DNA of 64,000 bases from Burkholderia vietnamiensis LMG 10929 (GCF_000959445.1 NZ_CP009630.1:496001-560000); one strand, 5' to 3'. Shown: positions 36,400-45,768, numbered from the stretch's first letter. Notes: generated by a model not told the origin, from the sequence alone. Made by a program: numbers and translations.

Positions 36400-37833
36400 A
36401 TGCAAGATCGTTCCGGCGGCTTTGCCGCAGTTCTCGCCAATCCGATCCTCAACACGGATTCGTACAAGGCTTCCCACTTCCTGCAATATCCGCCCGACGC
36501 GCAGGCGATGTTCTCCTACGTCGAATCGCGCGGCGGCCGCTACGACCGCACGTTGTTCTTCGGCCTGCAGATGCTGCTGAAGGAGTATCTGTGCCGGCCC
36601 GTCACGCACGCGATGATCGACGAGGCGCGCGATTTCTTCGCGGTGCACGGGCTGCCGTTCAACGAGGACGGCTGGCGCCATATCGTCGAGCGCTACGACG
36701 GCTTCCTGCCGGTGAAGATCCGCGCGGTGCCCGAAGGCTCGATCGTGCCCGTGCACAACGTGCTGATGACCGTCGAATGCGACGATCCGAAGGTGTTCTG
36801 GCTCGCGTCGTATCTGGAGACGATGCTGCTGCGCATCTGGTATCCGGTGACGGTCGCGACGCGCAGCTGGCATCTGCGGCAGACGATCCGCCGCTTCCTC
36901 GAGAAAACCGACGACGATCTCGCGCAGTTGCCGTTCAAGCTGCACGACTTCGGCGCGCGCGGCGTGTCGAGCGCCGAGTCGGCCGCGCTCGGCGGCGCCG
37001 CGCACCTGGTGAGCTTCATGGGCTCGGATACCGTGCTCGGCGTGCTCGCCGCGAACCGCTTCTATCGCGAGCCGATGGCCGCGTACTCGGTGCCGGCGGC
37101 CGAGCACAGCACGATCACGTCGTGGGGCCGCGAGCACGAGGCCGATGCGTACCGGAACATGATCGAGCGCTTCGGCCTGCCTGGTGCGATCGTGTCGGTC
37201 GTGTCGGATTCCTACGATCTGTTCGCCGCGCTCGACATGTGGGGCGGCCCGCTGCGTCAGGCGGTGCTCGATTCGGGCGCGACGCTCGTCGTGCGGCCCG
37301 ACTCCGGCGACCCGGTGACGATCGTGCTGCAGACGGTGCGCGCGCTCGACGCGTCGTTCGGCTCGAGCGTGAACGGCAAGGGGCGGCGCGTGCTCGACCA
37401 CGTGCGCGTGATCCAGGGCGACGGCGTCGACGAGCAGTCGATCGAGGCGATCCTCGCCGCACTCGACGACGCCGGCTACGCGGCCGGCAACGTCGTGTTC
37501 GGAATGGGCGGCGCGCTGCTGCAGCGGGTCGATCGCGACACGCAACGCTTCGCGATGAAATGCTCGGCGATCCGGCGCGGCGACGTTTGGCACGACGTCA
37601 GCAAGGATCCCGTCACCGATTCGGGCAAGCGCTCGAAGCAGGGGCGGCTCACGTTGCTGCGCAATCGGCACACGGGCGAATACCGGACGGTGGCGCTGCC
37701 GGTCGCATGGGACGATCGCGCGCTCGAAGGCGAGTGGGACGATGCGCTCGAGACGGTGTTCGACACCGGGCGGATGCTCGTCGATGCGACGTTCGCCGAG
37801 GTGCGGGCGAGGGCGCACGCGGCCGAAGTGTGA
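36400..37833 (+). CDS. nadV: Nicotinamide phosphoribosyltransferase
   Basis: 477 residues, close to NadV and human NAMPT in length. Conserved segments are LNTDSYKASHFLQYP, LHDFGARGVSSAESAALGG, LVSFMGSDTVLG (the Asp corresponding to that selecting nicotinamide), VPAAEHSTITSWGREHE with the catalytic His, and VVRPDSGDPVTIVL binding PRPP. It makes NMN from nicotinamide and PRPP for the NadM-Nudix enzyme upstream. It is not a nicotinate enzyme, since the HSTITSWG and GSDT patterns belong to the nicotinamide type. Confidence 0.93.
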   Translation: MQDRSGGFAAVLANPILNTDSYKASHFLQYPPDAQAMFSYVESRGGRYDRTLFFGLQMLLKEYLCRPVTHAMIDEARDFFAVHGLPFNEDGWRHIVERYDGFLPVKIRAVPEGSIVPVHNVLMTVECDDPKVFWLASYLETMLLRIWYPVTVATRSWHLRQTIRRFLEKTDDDLAQLPFKLHDFGARGVSSAESAALGGAAHLVSFMGSDTVLGVLAANRFYREPMAAYSVPAAEHSTITSWGREHEADAYRNMIERFGLPGAIVSVVSDSYDLFAALDMWGGPLRQAVLDSGATLVVRPDSGDPVTIVLQTVRALDASFGSSVNGKGRRVLDHVRVIQGDGVDEQSIEAILAALDDAGYAAGNVVFGMGGALLQRVDRDTQRFAMKCSAIRRGDVWHDVSKDPVTDSGKRSKQGRLTLLRNRHTGEYRTVALPVAWDDRALEGEWDDALETVFDTGRMLVDATFAEVRARAHAAEV

Positions 37834-37888
37834 AGGTCGGCGTCGGGGCGCTGGTTCGCCCCGACATGCGCCGCGACGCCGGCGAGCG

Positions 37889-39355
37889 TCATCGTTCGCC
37901 GGCCAGCGTGGACCCGCCGTGTTCCGCGCGCCGTGCCGCGTCCATGGCGCGCGCGAGCGCATCGAATACCGCCGGCCCCTTGCAGCGCGACACGTTGAAG
38001 CGCATGAACGACGTCGCGCTGCGCGACGCGCTGAACACGTCGCCGGGCGCGAGCACCACGTCATGGTCGAGCGCATGGCGCGCGACGCGCGCCGCATCGA
38101 GCCCGTCCGGCAGCGCCGCCCATATGAACAGACCGCCGCGCGGCTCCGTCCAGATCCGGAGCCCCGCGCGTGCGAGCCGCCGGATCGTTTCGCCCATCGC
38201 ATCGGCCAGCTGCGCGCGCAGGCCGTCGAGATGCCGCCGGTACGTGCCGTCCACCAGCAGCCGATGCACGACGTTCGCGCCGATCTGCGCGTTGCCGAAC
38301 GACGTCGCGAGCCTCAGGTCGACCAGCGCGTCGATCCATTCGGGGCGCGCGGCGACATAGCCGCAGCGGATCGCGGCCGACAGCGTCTTCGAGAAGCTGC
38401 CGATCGACACCACGCGCGACAATCCGTCGAACGCCGCCAATCGCGGTGCGGGCGTGCTCTCGAAGTCCGCGAAGATATCGTCCTCGACGATCAGCAGCCC
38501 GTGCTCCGCCGCCAGCGTAAGCAGCCGATGCGCAACGGGCGGCGCGAGCGTTGCGCCAGTCGGGTTGTGCAGCGCGGCGTTGGTGATGTACAGGCGCGGC
38601 CGGTGTTCGACGAGCGCCTGTTCGAAGCGCGCGAGATCGGGGCCGTTCGGCGTGTACGGCACGCTGACGATGCGCGCACGATGCGCGCGCAGCAGCGCCT
38701 GGAAGTTGAAGTAGCACGGATCGTCGAGCACGACCGTGTCGCCCGGCTCGAGCAGCAGCCGGCACACCAGATCGAGTGCGTGCGTGCCGCCGTCGGTCAG
38801 CATGATCTGCGCGGGCTCCGCGTGGATGCCGTGCTGGGCGAGGCGCCACGCAAGCTGCTGACGCAGCGCGGGCAGCCCGAGCGGCGTCGCATAGTCGGTC
38901 AGCGCATCGGGTTCGTCGCGCGACACCGCGCGCAGTGCGCGGCGCAGACTCTCGTCCGGCAGCCACGACGACGGCAGCCAGCCGCAGCCGGGCTTCACCG
39001 AGCCCGGCGCCGCCTCGAGCGCCTGGCGCGACAACCACAGCGGATCGAGCTCGCGATCGAGCCGCGGGCCGAGCTCCGCGAGCGCGAGCGGCGGCGCATG
39101 GCCCGCCACGTAGAAGCCCGAGCCGCGCCGCGCGACGAGCACGCCCTCGCTCGCGAGCCGCTCGTACGCATCGACGACGGTCGATTTCGACACGCCCAGC
39201 GCGTCGGCCATCATCCGGATCGACGGCACGCGCGCACCGGGCATCAGCGCGCGGCTCGCGATCCGCGCGCGCAAGGTGTCCATCACGGTTTCCACGCGGG
39301 TGCGCGATGGTGCGGGCGCAGTGGGCAACACGGGAATCGGCACGGCACGGCTCAT
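37889..39355 (-). CDS. MocR/PdxR-type GntR regulator with aminotransferase domain
   Basis: 488 residues from the ATG at 39355 (MSRAVPIPVLPTAPAPSR). A GntR winged helix (residues 20-85, SIRMMADALGVSKSTVVDAY) is joined to a fold-type I aminotransferase-like domain with LTDGGTHALDLVCRLLLEPG, DDPCYFNFQALL and SIGSFSKTLSAAIRCGYVAA, the last holding the PLP lysine. MocR proteins sense PLP or PLP-amino-acid adducts and control vitamin B6 or amino-acid genes. It is divergent from an EamA transporter, its probable target, across a spacer with a clear inverted repeat. A transaminase alone is excluded by the DNA-binding domain. Confidence 0.9.
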   Translation of the reverse strand: MSRAVPIPVLPTAPAPSRTRVETVMDTLRARIASRALMPGARVPSIRMMADALGVSKSTVVDAYERLASEGVLVARRGSGFYVAGHAPPLALAELGPRLDRELDPLWLSRQALEAAPGSVKPGCGWLPSSWLPDESLRRALRAVSRDEPDALTDYATPLGLPALRQQLAWRLAQHGIHAEPAQIMLTDGGTHALDLVCRLLLEPGDTVVLDDPCYFNFQALLRAHRARIVSVPYTPNGPDLARFEQALVEHRPRLYITNAALHNPTGATLAPPVAHRLLTLAAEHGLLIVEDDIFADFESTPAPRLAAFDGLSRVVSIGSFSKTLSAAIRCGYVAARPEWIDALVDLRLATSFGNAQIGANVVHRLLVDGTYRRHLDGLRAQLADAMGETIRRLARAGLRIWTEPRGGLFIWAALPDGLDAARVARHALDHDVVLAPGDVFSASRSATSFMRFNVSRCKGPAVFDALARAMDAARRAEHGGSTLAGER

Positions 39356-39365
39356 GGCTGAAAAG

Positions 39366-39394
39366 AACTGTACGGACGGTTGTTCAGTACAGTT
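39366..39394. promoter_or_regulatory. Inverted repeat, candidate MocR operator
   Basis: AACTGTAC (39366-39373) and its complement GTACAGTT (39387-39394) are separated by 13 bases, just upstream of the regulator start and 86 bases before the transporter start. Confidence 0.55.
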
Positions 39395-39480
39395 TGGCGG
39401 AATTGTATTGGGCTGTAGCTTACGCGCTTTTCGCGCGCGGCGGATCATCGGTGATCTCCATTCGACGATCAGGATTTCCC

Positions 39481-40368
39481 GTGCAAAAGACCACCGACGG
39501 ATGGCTCAGCGGCCTGCTGGGCGTGATCATCTTCAGCGGCTCGCTGCCCGCGACGCGCGTCGCGGTGCAGGGGCTGGATCCGCTGTTCCTCACGTTCGCG
39601 CGCGCGACGATCGCCGGCGTGCTCGGGCTGATCCTGCTCGTCGCGTCGAAGCAGAAGCGGCCGACGCGCGCCGAGACCGCCTCGCTCGCCGTGGTCGCGC
39701 TCGGCGTCGTGGTCGGCTTTCCGCTGCTGACGGCGCTGGCGCTCAAGCACGTGACGTCCGCGCACGCGATCGTGTTCGTCGGGCTGCTGCCGCTCGCGAC
39801 CGCGCTGTTCGGCGTGTGGCGCGGCGGCGAGCGGCCGCGGCTGCCGTTCTGGATCTTCTCGCTGGTCGGCAGCGGCGCGGTGGCCGCGTTCGCGCTGCGC
39901 AACGGCGGCAGCGCGTCGGTGGTCGGCGATGCGCTGATGCTCGCGGCGATCGTCGCGTGCGGGCTCGGCTATGCGGAAGGCGCACGCCTGTCGCGTCAGC
40001 TCGGCGGCTGGCAGGTGATCTCGTGGGCGCTCGTGTTGTCGCTGCCGGTGATGCTGCCGCTCGCCGCGTTCACGTGGCCCGCGACGTTCGACGGCGTCGA
40101 CGCCGCCGCGCTGTGGGGGCTCGCGTACGTGTCGCTGTTCAGCATGCTGATCGGCTTCGTGTTCTGGTATCGCGGCCTCGCGCTCGGCGGGATCGCGGGC
40201 GTCGGCCAGCTGCAATTGCTGCAGCCGTTCTTCGGCTTCCTGCTCGCCGCCGGGCTGCTGCACGAGACGGTGCCGCCGTCGATGCTCGTCGTGACGGCGG
40301 TCGTGGTCGGCTGCGTGGCCGGCGCGAAGTACTTCTCGAAGATGGCGCCGGTGCAGCGCGCGGGCTGA
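39481..40368 (+). CDS. EamA/DMT-family membrane exporter
   Basis: 295 residues from a GTG at 39481 with CAGGA seven bases upstream. Ten hydrophobic helices form two EamA repeats; the first includes SGSLPATRVAVQGLDPLFLT and FARATIAGVLGLILL, the second SLFSMLIGFVFWYRGLALGG. DMT carriers often export amino acids or small metabolites. The divergent MocR regulator suggests an amine, amino acid or B6-linked substrate; this is inference. Confidence 0.85.
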   Translation: MQKTTDGWLSGLLGVIIFSGSLPATRVAVQGLDPLFLTFARATIAGVLGLILLVASKQKRPTRAETASLAVVALGVVVGFPLLTALALKHVTSAHAIVFVGLLPLATALFGVWRGGERPRLPFWIFSLVGSGAVAAFALRNGGSASVVGDALMLAAIVACGLGYAEGARLSRQLGGWQVISWALVLSLPVMLPLAAFTWPATFDGVDAAALWGLAYVSLFSMLIGFVFWYRGLALGGIAGVGQLQLLQPFFGFLLAAGLLHETVPPSMLVVTAVVVGCVAGAKYFSKMAPVQRAG

Positions 40369-40441
40369 CGCGTGACTGCGCGGCGGCGGGTCAGACGACG
40401 ACGTTCAACGATCGCCGCGAGCGCAATCGCCTGACAACGAT

Positions 40442-40478
40442 ACGGCCGCGCATGCCGGTAACGGCATTGCGCGGCCGT
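40442..40478. terminator. Strong hairpin between convergent genes
   Basis: ACGGCCGCGCA (40442-40452) pairs perfectly with 40468-40478, and an inner TGCCG/CGGCA pair extends the stem with one bulged base around a GTAA loop. It lies between the transporter and lysA, which converge. Confidence 0.65.
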
Positions 40479-40529
40479 TGGCGTTCGGCTCGCCGAACGC
40501 GGCGCGGATGCGGGTGCGAGTGGCGCGCG

Positions 40530-41768
40530 TTACTCGAAGGTCTCGAGCGCGAGCAGTTCGCCGATCGTCTGCCGGCGGCGGATCAGCCGTGGCGTGCCGC
40601 GATCGACGAGCACTTCCGGTGCGAGCGGCCGGCTGTTGTAGTTCGACGACATCGACGCGCCGTATGCGCCCGCATCGTGCAGGAACAGCAGATCGCCGAT
40701 CTGCGGCTGCGGGAGCTTGCGGTGCGTGACCACGCCGCCCGCGTCCTGCGTGAACACGTCGCCGGACTCGCACAACGGGCCGGCGATCGCGATGTCGACG
40801 AGCGGGCGGCCGGCCGGCAGCGTGCCGTCCGGCGCGTGCACCGACACCGCGTGGTAGCTGCCGTACATCGACGGACGCATCAGGTCGTTGAAACCCGCGT
40901 CGATCAGCACGAAGTCGTGCTGCGGCCGGCGGTTCACGGCCTGCACTTCGGTGACGAGCGTGCCGGCCTCGGCGACGAGGAAGCGGCCCGGTTCGATCTC
41001 GATGCGCACCGCGTGGCCGAGATGCCGTTCGATCCGCTTGCGCGCGGCATCCCACTGGTTGAAGTAGTGACCGACGTCGACGCGCGGCTCGCCGCCGCGA
41101 TACGGAATCGACAACCCGCCGCCCGCCGAAATGGCGTCGATATCGTGGCCGAGCGACGTGACGAGATCGACCATCGCGTCGCACACCTGCGACAGGTGGC
41201 CGTAGTCGACGCCCGAACCGATATGCATGTGGATGCCGACCAGTTTCAGCCCGTAGCGGCGCACGATCTCGATCGCGCGCGGCACGTCGTCGATCCAGAT
41301 GCCGTGCTTGCTCTGCGGGCCGCCGGTGTTGGTCTTGTTGCTGTGGCCGTGGCCGAAGCCCGGGTTCACGCGCAGCCACACGCGATGGCCGGGCGCATGC
41401 TCGCCGACGCGCGCGAGCATGTCGAGCGACCCGGCGTTCACCGTCACACCGTGCTTCAGCACGGCCGCGAGCGTCGGACGATCGATCAGGTCGGCGGTGA
41501 ACACGACGCCTTCCGGCTCGCCGGCCGGGCTGAAGCCGGCCGCGAGGCTGCGCTCGATTTCGCCGAGCGACACGGCGTCGACGCACGCGCCTTCTTCGCG
41601 CATCAGCTTCAGGATATGCAGGTTCGAGTTCGCCTTCTGCGCATAGCGGATCACGTCGAACTGGCGCAGTTGAGCGATGCGTTCGCGAATGACGTCGGCG
41701 TCGTACACCCACAGCGGGGTGCCGTATTGCTGCGCGAGCGTCGCGAGCTGGCGGGAATCGAGGGACAT
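40530..41768 (-). CDS. lysA: Diaminopimelate decarboxylase
   Basis: 412 residues from the ATG at 41768 (MSLDSRQLATLAQQYGTPLW); an ATG at 41804 would add 12. It is a fold-type III PLP enzyme: FDVIRYAQKANSNLHILKL holds the PLP lysine, GIHMHIGSGVDYGHL and EIEPGRFLVAEAG bind the cofactor phosphate, and GPLCESGDVFTQDAGG is the active-site Cys/Glu motif donated by the second subunit. It makes L-lysine from meso-diaminopimelate. It is divergent from a LysR-type gene, as lysA is from lysR in enteric bacteria. A second lysA elsewhere in the genome is common in this genus. Confidence 0.9.
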   Translation of the reverse strand: MSLDSRQLATLAQQYGTPLWVYDADVIRERIAQLRQFDVIRYAQKANSNLHILKLMREEGACVDAVSLGEIERSLAAGFSPAGEPEGVVFTADLIDRPTLAAVLKHGVTVNAGSLDMLARVGEHAPGHRVWLRVNPGFGHGHSNKTNTGGPQSKHGIWIDDVPRAIEIVRRYGLKLVGIHMHIGSGVDYGHLSQVCDAMVDLVTSLGHDIDAISAGGGLSIPYRGGEPRVDVGHYFNQWDAARKRIERHLGHAVRIEIEPGRFLVAEAGTLVTEVQAVNRRPQHDFVLIDAGFNDLMRPSMYGSYHAVSVHAPDGTLPAGRPLVDIAIAGPLCESGDVFTQDAGGVVTHRKLPQPQIGDLLFLHDAGAYGASMSSNYNSRPLAPEVLVDRGTPRLIRRRQTIGELLALETFE

Positions 41769-41879
41769 GGCGGTGGATCGGTCGAATGAACGGATAGCCG
41801 CCATGATGCGCCGGATCGTCTATACAGTAAAATGCCTGTTTATCGGTATTCGATTCATTCATGATATAGATGGGTGGCC

Positions 41880-42794
41880 ATGCTGACACACCGGCACATC
41901 GAGGTCTTCCGCGCGCTGATGGTCACCGGCAGCACCACGCGCGCGGCCGAAATGCTTTATACGTCGCAGCCGACGATCAGCCGCGAGCTCGCGCGGATGG
42001 AGCAGGCGGTCGGCTTCGCGCTGTTCGAGCGCTCGCACGGCCGGCTGCGGCCGACGATGGCCGCGCTCACGCTGTTCGACGACGTGCGGCTCGCGTATGT
42101 GGGGCTCGAGCGCGTCGCGGCGACGGCCGCGCGGTTGCGCGAGTTTCGCGACGGCCAGCTGTCGGTGATCGCGCTGCCGGCGTTCGCGCATGCGATTCTG
42201 CCGGGCGCGTGCCGGCGTTTTCACGACGCGCATGCGGGCGTCAGCGTGTCGGTCGCGACGCAGGAGTCGCCGGTGCTCGAGGAGTGGCTGACCGCGCAGC
42301 GCTACGACCTCGGCTTGACCGAGCACGACGTCGCGCCGGCCGGCACCGTGCTCACGCCGCTGCTCGAGGTCGACGAGGTCTGCGTGCTGCCCGACGGCCA
42401 TCCGCTGCTCGACAAGCAGGCGATCGATCTCGCGGATCTCGCCGATCGCCCGTTCGTGAGCCTGTCGCTGAACGACCCATACCGGATCCTGATCGACGAG
42501 GCATTCGCGCAGCTCGGCGTCGCGCCGCGTTCGGTGGTCGAGACGCCGTCGGCCGTGTCGGTGTGCGCGTTCGTGCGGCAGGGGCTCGGTGCCGCGATCG
42601 TCAATCCGCTGACCGCGCTCGATTTCGTCGGGCGCGACCTGCATGTGCGGCCGCTCACGCGTTCGTTTGCGTATCGCGTCAGCGTGATCGTGCCCGAGCA
42701 TCGGCCGAAGAACCTGCTGGTCGATGCGTTCACCGACGCATTGCGCGACGAAGCGACGGCGATCCGCAGCCGGCTCGCGGCCTTGCCGGGTTAG
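41880..42794 (+). CDS. lysR: LysR-family regulator, probable activator of lysA
   Basis: 304 residues from the ATG at 41880 (MLTHRHIEVFRALMVTGSTT). The DNA-binding domain has TTRAAEMLYTSQPTISRELA, and the effector domain includes FVSLSLNDPYRILIDEAFAQ. The start pattern HIEVFRALMxTGSxTxAA is that of the LysR/NocR branch. With the divergent lysA 111 bases away, it is very probably the lysine-biosynthesis regulator responding to diaminopimelate. The spacer holds ACAG-TAAAATGC-CTGT, a possible T-N11-A type site. Confidence 0.83.
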   Translation: MLTHRHIEVFRALMVTGSTTRAAEMLYTSQPTISRELARMEQAVGFALFERSHGRLRPTMAALTLFDDVRLAYVGLERVAATAARLREFRDGQLSVIALPAFAHAILPGACRRFHDAHAGVSVSVATQESPVLEEWLTAQRYDLGLTEHDVAPAGTVLTPLLEVDEVCVLPDGHPLLDKQAIDLADLADRPFVSLSLNDPYRILIDEAFAQLGVAPRSVVETPSAVSVCAFVRQGLGAAIVNPLTALDFVGRDLHVRPLTRSFAYRVSVIVPEHRPKNLLVDAFTDALRDEATAIRSRLAALPG

Positions 42795-42862
42795 TGCGCG
42801 GGTAGCGCCGGCCGTATGATGGACGTTTCGCTGCATGCAGCCTCGCTTCGACGGAACCCGCG

Positions 42863-43447
42863 ATGACCGACACTTCTTCGTTGCCCGCACAACCGACGCT
42901 CACCGGCGAGCACATCGTGCTGCGGCCGCTCGCGGCATCCGACCGGCAGGCGCTGCTCGACGCGGCGGCGGACGGCGAATTGTGGAACTTGAAGGTCACG
43001 GTCGTGCCGGACGAACGCACGGTCGACGCGTATCTCGACACCGCGCTGCAAGGCCGCGCGGCCGGCACGGTGATGCCGTTCGCGATCGTCGAGCGGGCAT
43101 CGGGCCGCGTGATCGGCAGCACGCGCTTCTGGAAGATCGACCGCAACAATCGCAAGCTCGAAATCGGTCATACGTGGCTGAGCGCATCGGCGCAGCGCAC
43201 GCGCGCGAATACCGAAGCGAAATGGCTGCTGCTCGCCTACGCATTCGACACGCTGCAGTTCACGACCGACGAATTGAACGAGAAGTCACGCGCCGCGATA
43301 CTGCGGCTCGGCGCGAAGCAGGAAGGGATCGTGCGTCACGAGCGGATCATGCCCGACGGGCGCAAGCGCAACTCGGTGCGCTTCAGCATCATCGACGGCG
43401 AGTGGCCGGCCATCCGCGATCGGTTGAAAGCGAAGCTCGCGACCTGA
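42863..43447 (+). CDS. GNAT acetyltransferase, RimJ/RimL-like
   Basis: 194 residues. The family pattern is GEHIVLRPLAASDRQALLDA at the start, IGSTRFWKIDRNNRKLEIGH in the middle strand, and a C-terminal DELNEKSRAAILRLGAKQEG followed by ERIMPDGRKRNSVRFSI. Such proteins acetylate protein N-termini, aminoacyl compounds or small molecules with acetyl-CoA. No substrate can be inferred; it follows the LysR gene by 68 bases on the same strand. Confidence 0.83.
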   Translation: MTDTSSLPAQPTLTGEHIVLRPLAASDRQALLDAAADGELWNLKVTVVPDERTVDAYLDTALQGRAAGTVMPFAIVERASGRVIGSTRFWKIDRNNRKLEIGHTWLSASAQRTRANTEAKWLLLAYAFDTLQFTTDELNEKSRAAILRLGAKQEGIVRHERIMPDGRKRNSVRFSIIDGEWPAIRDRLKAKLAT

Positions 43448-43563
43448 CGCTTGCCGTGTAGCGTCCGGTGATGCGCGTCGCGTCGCGTTGCCCGAGGGGA
43501 ACGGCGGCGCGACGCGCGGGGATTCGGCATGCCGCCGCGCACGGCGCGCGGCGGTGCGTCGCG

Positions 43564-44136
43564 TTACTGCGCCGACGCGAGGTGATGACGCTGCGCGAGC
43601 TTCTGCGCGTCCGCGTAGTGCGCCTGCAGGATCGGCAGCGCCTGACGTGCGACTTCCTTCAGCTTCGCATCGCGGCCCGACGCGATTTCGGCCTGGAATG
43701 CCGAGATCGTCTTCTGCTGGCCGGCGAGCGCGACCTGCTCGATGTACGCCTTGTCAAACTCGGCGCCGCGCAGATTCTTGATGCCGTCGAGCACGGCGCG
43801 GTCGGGATCGTTGGCCGGCACGTCGACGCCGCGCGGGCTCGCGGCGCGCATCGCCTGGATGATCTTTTCATCGTCGGTCGACACGCGTTGCGCGAACGCC
43901 TTCACCTGGCTGTCCGACGTGCGCGAATCGGCGATGCGCGCGGCGTCGTGCTGGGTCGACACGGTCTTCGTGCCGTCGGTGATGAAGGTCTGGTCGGCTT
44001 CGTGGATGCGCGCTTGCGTCGTCGCGGCCGGCGCGGACGCCGACGGCTGCGCCGTTTGCGCGGTCGCCGTCACGGCGACGAGAAGCAGGCCAGCGGCAGA
44101 CAGTGCAACGCGCGTGACTTTGGGAAAGCGGTTCAT
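43564..44136 (-). CDS. DUF4142 exported protein (ferritin-like helical bundle)
   Basis: 190 residues with a signal peptide of about 26 residues ending ATAQ. The rest is predicted helical: ADQTFITDGTKTVSTQHDAA, RTSDSQVKAFAQRVSTDD and a C-terminal KLKEVARQALPILQAHYADA. The family is common in proteobacterial periplasms and resembles ferritin-like bundles, but a biochemical role is not established. An AGGAGG-type site lies close before the ATG. Confidence 0.8.
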   Translation of the reverse strand: MNRFPKVTRVALSAAGLLLVAVTATAQTAQPSASAPAATTQARIHEADQTFITDGTKTVSTQHDAARIADSRTSDSQVKAFAQRVSTDDEKIIQAMRAASPRGVDVPANDPDRAVLDGIKNLRGAEFDKAYIEQVALAGQQKTISAFQAEIASGRDAKLKEVARQALPILQAHYADAQKLAQRHHLASAQ

Positions 44137-44508
44137 GGGACCTCCTTTCTATCGGGGCTCTGTTCAATGGACGGATCGCGTGATCCGCTGCTGTTGCGAG
44201 AGGCCGGGGCGCGGCCCGGTCCGGGCTCGATCGCCGCTCTGCCGAGGCGGCTGTCGAAGTGTTTCCCGGCCCGACCGATTCTAGGAGAGCGTCTGCGTCG
44301 CAGGTGCAACCGCGCTGTGGTTTGTGTAACGGATGGTAAGACGAATGGAAGGGCTCGCGAGCGTGCAGGTAGCGGCTACCTGCGGCGCGCTTTCATGGCG
44401 GCAAAATTTGCGTGCCTGACGTGCATCGGCCCGGCCGCGCTCGGCGCGCGTGTCATCGGCGTGTCATCGTCGAATCTGCAACGCGGCGCGTGAACACGCG
44501 CCGCGCCG
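44137..44508. other. Intergenic region with two hairpins
   Basis: No gene is seen. GCAGGTA-GCGGC-TACCTGC (44365-44383) is a perfect 7-pair hairpin, and GCGGCGCG with its complement (44483-44504) is an 8-pair hairpin five bases beyond the HAD gene end, a likely terminator for that minus-strand gene. Confidence 0.5.
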
Positions 44509-45132
44509 CTATACGCGATCGAGCAATGCGTCGAGGCTCGGCAGCAACGGTGTGTCGCAATGCGGCTGCAATGCGTGCGGCGTCGTATAGCCCCACGCGA
44601 CGCCTTGAAACGCGATGCGCGCGCGGCGCGCGGCCTCGGCGTCGCGGATCTCGTCGCCGACGTACAGCACGTCGGCCGGTTGCACGCCGGCTTCACGCAC
44701 CAGCGCACGCAGCCTGCGCGCCTTGCCGAACAGCGGAATGCCGCACGCAAACGTATCGACGCGGCCGCTCGCATGCGGGCCGAGCCGGTCGCGCACGACG
44801 TCCTCGCTGTTCGACGTCGCGATCGCGATGCGGATGCCGCGCGCGGCGAGCGCGTCGAACGTGGCGGCGACGCCGGGGAACAGCTCCACCTGCGCGAGGC
44901 GCGGGCGCATCAGCCGGCGCACGTCGAGCGTCACGCGCGGCACCTTCCAGACGGGCACCTCGAGGGCGCGGATGATCTCGCGCGCGGACATCCCGCGCAG
45001 CGCCGGCCGCAGCTCGGGCGTCGCGTCGCGAAAGCCGTGCAGGCGCGAGGCGTCGGTCAGCGCCGACAGGAAACAGTCGAGGGAATCGGCGAGCGTGCCG
45101 TCGAAGTCGAATGCGATGAGTCGATAGGGCAT
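44509..45132 (-). CDS. HAD-superfamily hydrolase, phosphoglycolate-phosphatase-like
   Basis: 207 residues from the ATG at 45132 (MPYRLIAFDFDGTLADSLDC); 45153 is an alternative. The HAD motifs are FDFDGTLADS (nucleophile Asp and acid Asp), IAIATSNSEDVV (Thr/Ser), and the late VLYVGDEIRDAEAARRA with the metal Asp. A C1-type helical cap lies between motifs I and II. It belongs with Gph, PgmB and nucleotidase-like phosphatases. The small sugar or nucleotide phosphate it uses is unknown. Confidence 0.82.
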   Translation of the reverse strand: MPYRLIAFDFDGTLADSLDCFLSALTDASRLHGFRDATPELRPALRGMSAREIIRALEVPVWKVPRVTLDVRRLMRPRLAQVELFPGVAATFDALAARGIRIAIATSNSEDVVRDRLGPHASGRVDTFACGIPLFGKARRLRALVREAGVQPADVLYVGDEIRDAEAARRARIAFQGVAWGYTTPHALQPHCDTPLLPSLDALLDRV

Positions 45133-45324
45133 GAAACGGTGCGGGATATTCATCGAGCGGCCGACGATAGCACCGAATCGGAAGCGCTGCTGGGCGGTTT
45201 GGCCGTGATGCACGGGCGACGGCGCGCCTCGCGCCGCCGCCCTTCGCTGCGCGGCCGCGCTGCTTGCCGCTCGCGCGGGCGCGCGCTATCGTGGCTGCTC
45301 CGCCCGCGATTCCCGGAGACCGAC

Positions 45325-45768
45325 GTGCCCGACACCCCGCCCGCCACGCTGAGAATTTCCACCGACAAGCGCGAACTCGACGTCGACGCGATCTTCGATT
45401 TCCTGCATCGCGACGCGTACTGGTCGCAGGGCATTCCGCGCGACGTCGTCGAGCGTGCGATCGAAGCTTCGCTGTGCTTCGGCGCCTACGTCGACGGCCG
45501 GCAGGTCGGCTTCGCGCGGCTCGTGACCGATCACGCGACGTTCGCCTACCTGTGCGACGTGTTCGTGCTGCCGCACGCTCGCGGCAACGGCTACGGCCGC
45601 GCGTTGATCGACTACGTGTTCGCGCAGCCGATGTTGCAGGGCCTGCGCCGCATCATGCTCGTGACGGCCGACGCGCACGCGCTGTACCGGCCGGTCGGCT
45701 TCGAGCCGCCCGCGCATCCCGAGCGCATCATGGAGATCCGCCGCCCGGACGTGTACGCGAAGCGCTGA
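45325..45768 (+). CDS. GNAT family N-acetyltransferase
   Basis: 147 residues from a GTG at 45325 with CGGAG six bases upstream. The GNAT fold shows GAYVDGRQVGFARLVTDHAT, the acetyl-CoA loop LPHARGNGYGRALIDYVF (RGxGxG/A variant) and LYRPVGFEPPAHPERIMEI. This small single-domain type includes YjhY-like and aminoglycoside- or amino-acid-modifying enzymes; the substrate is not deducible. Confidence 0.83.
   Translation: MPDTPPATLRISTDKRELDVDAIFDFLHRDAYWSQGIPRDVVERAIEASLCFGAYVDGRQVGFARLVTDHATFAYLCDVFVLPHARGNGYGRALIDYVFAQPMLQGLRRIMLVTADAHALYRPVGFEPPAHPERIMEIRRPDVYAKR

Noticed and set aside
38935..39480. 5' extension of the EamA frame back to 38935
   Set aside because: It overlaps the MocR gene in antisense and lacks membrane segments; GTG 39481 has a ribosome site and starts the first helix.
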